Shown in pieces: positions 55,430 through 64,000 of a DNA stretch of 64,000 nucleotides. The translations under genes and the position numbers were made by a program. The notes beneath the pieces were generated by a model. It had not been told where the DNA came from. It saw nothing but the letters and a program-made list of their open reading frames with translations, and did no database searches. The number at the start of each line of letters is the position of its first letter. Position 1 is the first letter of the stretch. Origin of the DNA: Pyrenochaeta sp. MPI-SDFR-AT-0127 (Eukaryota; Ascomycota; Dothideomycetes; Pleosporales; Cucurbitariaceae); contig JAGTJM010000086.1 in NCBI GenBank assembly GCA_020747015.1, positions 55,205 to 119,204 on the forward strand, written 5' to 3'.

Positions 55430-56400
55430 ATACCTTCATTTAACCTCTCGCTGCGGGTGGAAAATGTTGGAGTAATTCCTCCACCACCAGGAGTCACACC
55501 AAATTTCATTAATCCACCGTCTCTTCAGCATATTATCCTAATTACAAATATCGTTCTATCCCTTATCTCAGCGGTGTTTATTATTCTGCGTCTTTACATA
55601 ACAGGCTTTATTATACGCTTAGTGGGAATTGATGATTATAAGTATTTCGATCTTCGCATAATTAAGTATGGGGCTAATTTTTAGATATAATCGCTCTTGT
55701 ATAGGTTAGTTCTTAATCGTTTTGTACATGCATATACCTAAATTTTTTGTTGCTTTTAGCTTCTAGCGTGCGCAGCATCTGTTATTGACTCTCTACGTAA
55801 GTCTATCGTACGCCTAGAATGCCTTAGATTCAGCTAATCAGATCCAGTCATCCGCTACGGATTGGGGCACCATTTATAGGATGTCCCTTTTTCTACATTC
55901 AACGGCAATTTTCTTAAAGTAAAGAAAACAATCCCTTTATAGTCACTTATAACGTATGCATAGGATAAATTAGCTAATATAAGATCTTAGTTTGCCGCAA
56001 TATGGGTAATATTCTACGGCCTTTCGATCATGTTTAGTAAGGTGTTAATCTTAGTCCTCTTCCTACGGTCCTTACTGCAGAAACCTAAAAAGGTCATCTA
56101 TACTACTATCGTAGTAGTAGTATTATATAGTCTTATCGGGTCCTTTTATTAGCTGTTCGCTTGCCGGCCACTTAAAAATTTCTAGGATTTAAGCATTACC
56201 CGTGGTTTATGCATTGAATAGATAAAAATTAATATATTTTCTGGCATAATAAATACGGGTACGGATGCCGTTATTCTACTTCTGCCCATGTTTATGCTAC
56301 GAAAGTTCTGGCTCCCTAAGAAGGAAAAGATTGGGTTAATTTTAGTTATGATGGTAGGAGGATTGTACGCCCTACTCGAATAAGCTCGGAGGTAGAAGAT
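55430..56400 (+). pseudogene. Fungal rhodopsin-fold receptor pseudogene, RIP-type
   Basis: The frame ending at 55684 gives VENVGVIPPPPGVTPNFINP, HIILITNIVLSLISAVFIIL, RLYITGFIIRLVGIDDYKYF, the classic N-terminal block. The next blocks are YGLGHHL*DVPFSTFNGNFL (TGG to TAG), then MFSKVLILVLFLRSLLQKPK, CRPLKNF*DLSITRG, and INTGTDAVILLLPMFMLRKF near 56245. Helix order and loops are complete, with stops at Trp positions. It is a separate copy from those at 32.3 and 51.8 kb and diverges from them in sequence. Confidence 0.7.
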
Positions 56401-56989
56401 ACTAACGTGCGGAACAGTGTTTTAGTCGTCAGCATAATTAGATTGAAGATAACAGTGAATATGGCCCCCAATCCAGACATCACATGGGAATATGTGCGCA
56501 ACGGAATATGGTGGTTCGTACATATAGACTTTTTTGCACCCAAATTATGGGAAGATATGACTAATTCGATTATAGGATGATAGAGATGCATATGGCTATT
56601 GTTTGCGCATGTCTTCCAGTTGGGAGGGCCTTCCTTCGTAAACACTTCCCTAGTGTGGTCCACTACACTTTCAATACTTTTATCTAGGTACTGAGAACAA
56701 TTGAGTTGAGTCATACCAGCACATTACGGAATTTTGAGGTTTTTGCATGGATTCGTTAGCAGACATGGTAATACTAGTCCATGTAATCCTGATATCCTGA
56801 TATACCGGCAAATTTCCGCCATACCACTACTTGGCGTAATAATTACGAGTTATATGGGGGTCGATTTGTTCCCGAGATCACGCGCGTTATTAAGCGAGAA
56901 CCCCCAACCTCTAGGATAACCTCTGGTATACCAAAAGTCTTAGCACGCCCGGAGGGCCCCCTTTTTTTAACTTTTGCACCATGTTGTGC
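56401..56989. other. Nothing recognised
   Basis: Short frames on both strands without domain content. Confidence 0.4.
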
Positions 56990-59430
56990 TTAAAATAGGG
57001 GTAAAAATATAGGTGATATAGGAGCGTATGGCTTATAGCATTTACTACGAAGCGTACTTTTTCTGCTTATTAAGTAGCTGGTACAGCTGATAGAGTAATA
57101 ATTAACCCCGTTGCCGAACCAGCTCTACTTCCTCTACTGCGGCGCCTATACTCATACCCTATACCTGCCGCCTCCGAACTTTATTAATAATAGCCTTCCG
57201 CCGCCTATAGAATACCTGCTCGCTGTGCTTCTGACGCTAGCGAGAACTGTATAGATCCTCTAATCCTTATATAGACGGGCCACCTATAAGACCTACCGTC
57301 TACTCCCTCTATAGTTATAGGATAGTTGTCACCGCGCGCGAGAGAACGTACGACGGTGGCGGCGCTGGCTGTAGCTGTAGCCGCAGCCGCTCCTATTCCT
57401 ATTCTTGCTCCGGCTCTGGCTTAGGCTCCGGCTATGGCTGCTCCTGAGAGAAGAGCGCGGCGGCAGCGGTAGGCCTTACCGTTATTGCTGCTGAAGCAGG
57501 CGTGGCAGAGCTGGAAGAAGCCGTTATCGTCGTATGACGCGTAGTAGGATGTAGCGTTAGGGATATACGGCCCTTAAGTAAGTCCCCTAGCCGTATCTCG
57601 ATTCTATTAAGCCGCTCTCTTATTTCTGTACCCTAGTCGTTGACCTCTTCGCGTAAGGCCCTGCTGTAGGATGCTCAGACGCTTAGTAATAGTAGGAAGT
57701 GTCTTCCGAATCTATACTTCTTCAGGCTCCTCTACGTCTAGTAGCGAAAGCTCTACTTCCTTTACGAACGCTAGGTAATTAGCTTAGGTGAAGATAGGGT
57801 TAGCCTAGATTGGGTGCGTAGGAAACTCTTGCCTTATAACTACCGAGTCTTAGAGGAGGATAATGCGGAGCTGCTGTAGTAAACGGAGAAAGCCCTAAGC
57901 CGCGAGGTTGGTACGGTCGTCATCGTCGGCGGCGGCGGTATAGCTACTCTCCTCCTCCTTCCTACTATCCGCGTACGAGTCAAACTACGCCAGCTATTTA
58001 TCTATAAAAGGCTACACAGCCTGCTTAAGTAATCGCGGAGGCAGTACCTTCGCTCGTAGTAGGTAGAAGCTGCCCTGCGCAGATAGGCTAAAGCCAGCTA
58101 TGCTCCGTATAAACTTGCGCGGAAGTTAGGTAAGATAGCAGTTCGTTAATAAGTCACTGTTCTACCGCCCCGCGCAGCGGACCTGGCCCTCGCTGACGCC
58201 CTTAAGCTTAGCATGCCTCGCCCCTTATAATCGGCCCACGTGCGTTTTCTTCAGCGATATAACGTTCGCTCTAGTAAACATCTTGTTAATCTAACCTAGC
58301 TGCGTATCGTACGTCATCATCTTTACTATATACTCCCCCTTTAATTAGGTGCAGGCTGTACTATAGCTCGCGCCGACGGAAGCTAGGAGGCGGCTCGCCT
58401 GCAACGTTCCAGCGGTAGAAGAAGTAAAAGGCTATGTATGCTATAGTGCAGAGCAGCGGATTCCAGTGCCTTATAACGGCCCCGTACTCTAGTCGCCCTA
58501 TTAGGTTTATCTTACCATTATCTATAATTATAATTATTAGGTAGTAAGGTATTAGGCCTTTATCCCGTAGCGAGACTATAAAGAAAATAGGGAGTTTAGC
58601 TTACAGGCGGGCCTCGCTCCGCAGTAGTATATTATAGGCGAGTAGAAAATCAATAGTAGTGCGCAGGTACGGCTCTGTCGACTGCTTTAACTACTACTTC
58701 CTCTGGCGGTAGCCCTCCTAACAGAACCGTATAGTATTAATTATCTTCGCCTCTATATAGCTGTCCTGCAGCGTCCCCGCAGCCCTATTAGTAAATTCGA
58801 GCCGGCGCTGTTTATACTCAGCGCGCTGGCGAGCCCTTAGTAGGCTGTTTAGGCCCTCCCTGCGCAGAGTTAGGTACGTGTTTATACCTTTACTCTTCTA
58901 GAAGGACTATAGGTCGACGATAGTAGCTACGTACGACTTAATAGCGCTGGGCCCTAGTATCTACTAAACTAGCTCGCCGTCCGTAGTCGTACGGTTCACC
59001 TTCTTCGTGTATCGTAAGGTCTGGAGCTCTTAGTCTAGGACGCGCTCGTTTAGGAACTAGATTAACTTATTTTCGCATATAAGCTTACCGTCTTCGAATC
59101 CTTTCTCCGCGCAGAATTACTGCTACTCCTTCTACTTCGGATTGTATATCTTATTTATATTCCTTAGCCAAGTCTCACGCGCCTGCGCGAGCGCGCGCGC
59201 GCCCTACGCAAAGAGCTTAATATTAAGGGCCGCGCGATGCTCTACAGCACTAGCAGGGGCAGCAGGGATAGGAAGGAAGGTCGTCACGGCCGCCGTTAGG
59301 GCTACTTCCGAAGCTAAAACTTCCGTTATAGGAGGGGGAAAGCAGAAGGGAATTAAAGGTATACTAACGCAGTGGCACGTGATCGCGCGTTCTAAAGCTA
59401 AAGTTAAGGGGGTCCGTAGATAACTAGGTA
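56990..59430 (-). mobile_element. Crypton-type element relic (Ndc10/GCR1-like tyrosine recombinase)
   Basis: On the minus strand the following blocks appear in order from 59200 down: ETWLRNINKIYNPK, EKGFEDGKLICENKLI*FLN, TTTDGELV, SAIKSYVATIVDL, LLRARQRAEYKQRRLEFTNR, AAGTLQDSYIEAKIINTIRF, then near 58300-58080 THVGRL, HAKLKGVSEGQVRCAGR*NS, CYLT*LPRKFIRSIAGFSLS, and near 57930-57790 AA*GFLRLLQQLRIILL and AFVKEVELSLLDVEEPEEV. This matches fungal proteins with an Ndc10-like recombinase core and a GCR1-type C-terminal domain, as carried by Cryptons. Most stops are at Trp positions (R*NS for RWN). Unlike the TpA-saturated elements it is still GC-rich, so the decay is limited. Confidence 0.75.
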
Positions 59431-59555
59431 ATAATCGCGACCGGGGGGGCCTTTAAATAACTATAGGTTCTTAGGGGGTAGTCAGGCCGTAGAACCAGGG
59501 TTCTTAGTAAGGGGTTACGAGAGCTAAGCCTCTCGCGAGCTCTCGCGCATCGTTT

Positions 59556-60885
59556 ATAATTCCCTATCTACCACTGTTTTGAATACACTACCACATATAT
59601 AACCTCGGCTCAAAAAAGGACCTAAATGCTACTGTTTCGGACCTAAATGCCACCATTTTATTAGTGGGCTTCGCGCCTTCCTAGACGCTCTCGGACAGTA
59701 GACAAAGCAGCAGTAGCCTTACATAAAGGGAAATGCCAAAGTTTATATTATAATAGATCTAAATCTCTATCTAAAGTCTTACGATTAGTCCGTTCGCGCT
59801 CTTTTCCTTGATCGCGTTAATAGGGCTGGAGGCTCTTCGCTTTAGACATTACTCTCCTCTCTATCTCTACTTGCCATAGATCTTTTGTTTCCACCCGGTC
59901 GGCTTAATATGGTATTAATAGCGATATTTAGAACAGAGCTATATATCCCGAATATAAAGGTATTGTTTATAACTGTGGAATTAATGTAAGTAACTTATAA
60001 AGCGGCTAGATCTGCTTAAGAGCTGCTGCTACTTTACTAGTTATCTACGCCTGGCCGTAGCTACTAGTCTACAATTGGCTGGGATACTGGCGGTTCAGCT
60101 AATAGGGACCGCAAGGTTAAATACTCTTAATTTATAATTATTTTAAGGAACAGAAGGATACGCTGGAAGGACTTCGTCTTGTCCACGAAGGCACTCTTTT
60201 AGATATCCTTCTTTACGCGCCACGCTTATTTATACGATATCTGATTTGAGTGCTGAAGTCTTTCAGCAATCTAAATCTGACGTGGCCTCGTTTGAAAGTC
60301 GCTCTTAACTATATCCCCGTGATAGTGGGCAATAAGCTTTATAGAGTTCGATGTTTTCTAATCTTAATAGGAGCTAAGATCGCAGGTATAGGGGATTAAT
60401 TTCCGAAGCTTAAATCGATTAGATTGGTTATATAAGCGACCCGGAGGAAGAATTTACAACTAGTTTCCTCACTCGAACGGCAAATGGCGTGGAATCTTGT
60501 CCAGTCGCTGGAGGCTACTTTAAATAAATGCCTTTAGGTTACCATAACATGAAGAACCGGCTCTTTAGCTTCGTCGATTAAAGCGAATGTCTGTCTAATA
60601 AATAAAGTATCCAGTAAACTCTAGGAATCTGCCATCGTAGTCAATTGTCGTATTATGGTTCAGAGTGGGAGAACCTCTCGTTATCCGCGTTCAGAACGCA
60701 TCGACTTTTCAATCGCCTTGGACGCGTTATGAGCCATTGCGCGGTTGGTAAAGAGTGGTCACTAAATACTGTTGGCGCGGGGGGCTAAATTTTATTGGGC
60801 CAGAAACGGTGGCATTTAGGTCCTTTTTTGAGCCGAGGTCACATGTGTGGTAGTGTATTCAAAACAGTGGTAGATGGGGAATTAT
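59556..60885. mobile_element. 1.33-kb element with about 90-bp inverted repeats, no known transposase
   Basis: ATAATTCCCTATCTACCACT at 59556 is mirrored at the right end (60885) and the match continues inwards through TTTTGAATACACTACCACA, CCTCGGCTCAAAAAAGGACC and TAAATGCYACYGTTTC to about 59640 and 60795. Differences are mainly C/G right versus T/A left. Inside the left arm CGGACCTAAATGCYAC is repeated. The interior (59650-60780) has no frame of note and I could not match it to a transposase; it is either a non-autonomous derivative or a badly decayed element. A TA or TTA duplication at the ends is possible but unclear. Confidence 0.72.
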
Positions 60886-60984
60886 TACGCCAAGCAGTGG
60901 TATGGCGGTCATTTGCCGATGGATTATGTGATGATCATGATTGTATTAATGGTGTTCTATCTCCCGCTTTTGCCTGTATCTCCT

Positions 60985-61050
60985 CTGCTTCCGGAGGTTC
61001 CATAGATCAGCAATAGTTATCGGTCCTACTATTTATCGCTCTTCTAAGCT
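60985..61050. repeat. Partial copy of the MITE found in the hAT element
   Basis: TCCTCTGCTTCCGGAGGTTC, then TAGTTATCGGTCCTACTATT and TATCGCTCTT, are shared with bases 39804-39863 with few differences. The left half of the element is not conserved and its terminal TTGTCAGA is not found here. Confidence 0.6.
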
Positions 61051-64000
61051 TCTCTTTTTATCTAAGAAGATCACTCTATGTCTTTCTATATGCTCACTGT
61101 CTACGAGTTACGTCTGGTGTTTATTAGTAGCTAGTATCCTTATGCGCACTTTAAGGTCTTATATAGAGATATTACAAACAGCCTTAATAGTGTATTTATA
61201 AAAATACCGTTGTAACGTTTCTTGAGCCATTTTGCGGAGTATTTTTCGACACGTCTAAATTATAGATAACCCCACTAAGCGCGACATCTATTAGACATTT
61301 ATAGATTACGGTATTAACTTAAATCTACTGTCAGATCTTGCCGGGTACACTAACCACATTATTTAAACACCACGCTTAAGAGTACCTTTTCAGGTCTTAT
61401 TCTTAGCAACACATCCATACTCAATTAAAAGAGCAGCGACCTCTAGCAGCTCTTCTACAGCCTTTTACTTATTAGTAAGTATTTCTTTTAGACTGGAGAG
61501 ACGTAAGACAGCAGCCCTTATAAACACGTCACGAGCGTCCTCTACACTTCTTAGGGTTAAGTTATGCGCGCCTATGCTCACTACCTTAGGATAGTTTTTA
61601 AAGGGGTTTTAGGTATTTAATACACTAGAATAGACCGAGTAGGATAATACTACGCTGGTTTAACACATCTCCATGAAATTGGAAGTAACATTATACGGAA
61701 GATTAGATAAGGTCCACATAGGTTAGACGTTTTCAGCAGAACCTTTCTATCAGTGAGGTGTAGTGGCATACTAAATGTGCGATTGCTGCCGGTAGAACCC
61801 AGAGGAGTACTGGAAAGAATTATCGGAAGCCAGGCTTGGGTCAAGTAGAAACTATAGTAGGGACAGGAAGGACATTGGCTGGGGTGACGGTCGTAGCGGG
61901 ACCGAGCAAGGCGGGACCGAGCAATTTACGCGCAAGTTCGGCTTGTCGCACGACATTCACTTTCGCTTCCTTTCGGGTAAGTTCGTAGGCTACAACGGAG
62001 AAAGCAAGTGTTTTTCTCTCAGTATTTCGAAATCCATCGATGTATTGCTAGCATAGGAAACCGCCAAATTAGCGCAGGCTGTAGGTTTGCAAGGAGTAAA
62101 AAGGTTTCTTAAGTCTAACTGAAAACGGAGAGCGATTCAGAAAGAACAGGTTAGTTCAATTAATAGTATTTGTAGTATTGCATGTAGATATATACTCTTG
62201 CATGCGCGCGGACAGAGACAGCATCAGCCACCTAGTGTGCTACTCGACGTCAGATCAGCTAGATCATTTGTTCGGACTATATTGCCACCATGGCAGGCCC
62301 TAATGCTATGATACCATATCTGTCGCTTACTATCGATGACGAAATCTGTAAACCTTAGAACGGAGCCTTATATGATGATCGTGTAGTATTACCTAGAACC
62401 AGATTCTTTAACAAATCACGGCAAATTACTTTTCCGGTATAATTACGGTGCCTTTATTCATTGCTTTGTGCGATATCACATTATATATAGCTTACCACAC
62501 ATCGATACTATTTATATGCATGTAGTGTACCGCTGCCTTTTACTATAATCAGCGATAAGCATTTTGTGTGCATAGCAAACACAGATTCAAGAAATACTTG
62601 GAGGTGTGTTTTGTCAGAGATCGCAGAGTCGTCGCAGGGACTAGGATGGCTAGGCACATTGGTGGTTCCACGCATAACCGAAGCTTTGTGGCAGTAACAA
62701 CGTTGAAATAAGGCCAATGCTTCTGAAATCTAAAGGCACAAGTAGCACAGGACCACACACTGACTTCTTGCTCTTGAGACGGATTCTCGATATGTTTATT
62801 ACATGGCAGATATCGCAAGCTGTATAGTCATTAGTTCTATATGTCTTCAAATGTCTAACGTCTGTCGAAGGCCGAAATAGTAGAGTGGTGAGTACGAGCT
62901 AGAGCAAGCTAGGAATATTGGCGCAACAGCTAACTTCATTAGAAAGATTGGACAGACTTAACGTACAGGCCCTATGAAGATCAGGAACTGCAGAACTTTA
63001 CGTTTACACTCTTCCCATTATTCCGAATTTGCGACCTCTATATAATGGCTGGTAATATGAATCGTGCATCGATGGGGTTGTATATGCTTACAGAGTATAC
63101 TCCGAGGAGATATGCTAATACCGTCTAATCGGCAACTGAATATAACACCTGTCCACATAGTCGCGATCGAATTGCGTTAATGGATCACTTATGTGAGTAT
63201 GTTAAAGCAAGGTGCCACAAGTATTGGGCTTCATAACTGTGTGCATTCCATATGTGCAGGTACAAATATGTTATATAAGCTCTGCATAGTGGGACGCATC
63301 AATGATGCCTGCAGAATTGCCACGGAATGCAGTCCTAGGCCTATATTATAATACGAAACTTGTGGATCGGTTTCGTGTGACATGTTGTCTAGACACAAAG
63401 CCTTTCGTTCTCTAGCTCCTGTTCGAAGCCAGAGCCGTTTCAAACTTGGAGCAGCTTCGTTAACCACCCTCTTACCTGCATCAGCCTAATGCATTACGCC
63501 TTAAGCCTTGCCAGATAACTCCGGACGTGATCGCTTCCTGGCTTTTAAGCATTTCCTCCGTACATTTGTTCGAACCAGCCATTCGCAATAGCCGTACGAC
63601 TGACCCTAGATTATAATGCAATTTCATCCTCGGCTCGCAGATGAGAGCCCCGCCCCTTCCCCTGTTTATAAGGCGTCTTCCTGCCTACAACCCCAGCATT
63701 CTGTTTCGGCCCATCTTTATCTATATTACGGGTTTTAAGGTTCGCTAAAGCTATATTTGCTCGCGGAACGTCCTTGACTTAGCTATCCGTGATATCGTAG
63801 ATTTCTTCGTCTGAGCTGGAGCGGGGCTCGCTTGGGACGGCAAAAAGCGGCTCGAAATCCGGATCTCCCAGTAAAGCACACTCGCTAGTAACGGGGCCAT
63901 CTTGGCGATGTGCCTGGTCCGTTGCAGCATAGCTAGCCTAAGACCCAGAAGGCGAACACGATCTTCCTGAATATTTAGGCCAGGTGGCAGGAGCAGAAAA
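61051..64000. other. Decayed sequence, no gene called
   Basis: Minus-strand stretches near 61430-61600 (DARDVFIRAAVLRLSSLKEI, then VEELLEVAALLIEYGC) recall ankyrin-type helices but lack the repeat spacing. Minus-strand 63620-63990 is fairly open (YAATDQAHRQDGPVTSECAL, SEPRSSSDEEIYDITDS*VK), with TAG at probable Trp positions, and looks like a RIP-touched coding relic running off the right edge; I cannot name it. Frames at 62508-62850 and 63231-63467 are unassigned. Confidence 0.4.

Noticed and set aside
63560..63590. GTTCGAACC as a tRNA T-loop
   Set aside because: No matching D, anticodon or acceptor arms on either strand.
1..64000. A Starship giant element or CRISPR array
   Set aside because: No DUF3435 captain recombinase or typical Starship cargo was recognised, and there are no regularly spaced direct repeats with unique spacers.

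Overview
The window reads as a gene-poor, transposon-rich stretch of a filamentous ascomycete (Pezizomycotina) genome. Support for this: short 45-78 nt spliceosomal introns with GTRNGY donors and CTAAC/CTGAC-like branch sites; fungus-typical families (HET, 2EXR, LysM/CVNH, PTH11-like rhodopsin-fold receptors, dynamin/NACHT); and repeats decayed in the manner of repeat-induced point mutation (RIP), where almost every in-frame stop is a former Trp or Gln codon (TGG or CAG to TAG/TGA) and the worst tracts have become TpA-rich. I saw no rRNA gene, no intact tRNA gene and no CRISPR array.

Left part (about 1-24 kb) is the gene-bearing portion. It holds a 2EXR protein (2297-3043), a small membrane protein (3165-3629), a dead secreted metallopeptidase (4421-5666), a CVNH lectin with an inserted LysM (5948-7021), a DUF924 protein with one intron (10571-11381), a six-exon very divergent Hsp70 (12157-14304), an NmrA-like oxidoreductase (15482-16564), an NB-ARC NLR remnant (about 18570-19080), a two-exon HET protein (19603-21810) and, divergently transcribed from it, a salicylate-hydroxylase-type FAD monooxygenase (22274-23710).

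Middle part (about 24-43 kb) is a nest of mobile elements: two MITE-like inverted-repeat elements, a decayed gypsy element with gag, two pogo/Fot1-like elements with clear terminal inverted repeats and TA target duplications (26506-28345 and 30174-32035), a piggyBac-like relic, a BED-finger hAT element with a 167-bp insertion in its zinc finger, and Tc1 pieces. An AnmK-like sugar kinase gene whose phosphate loop is lost (35585-36927) sits inside this zone.

Right part (about 43-64 kb) is a graveyard: a dynamin GTPase domain joined to a NACHT P-loop, a C-terminal Est1-like remnant head-to-head with an N-truncated HET protein, another pogo-like transposase, three decayed rhodopsin-fold receptor copies (one of them back at 32.3 kb), a fucose-permease-like transporter, a Crypton-type (Ndc10/GCR1) recombinase relic, and a 1.33-kb element with about 90-bp inverted repeats and no recognised transposase.

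One theme is that HET, NACHT, NB-ARC and dynamin-like modules, all families used in fungal self/non-self recognition, are scattered here as intact, broken and chimeric pieces among active-looking and decayed transposons. The most unusual intact genes are the Hsp70-like protein and the AnmK-like protein: both keep an open, spliced frame but have lost residues normally needed for nucleotide chemistry.
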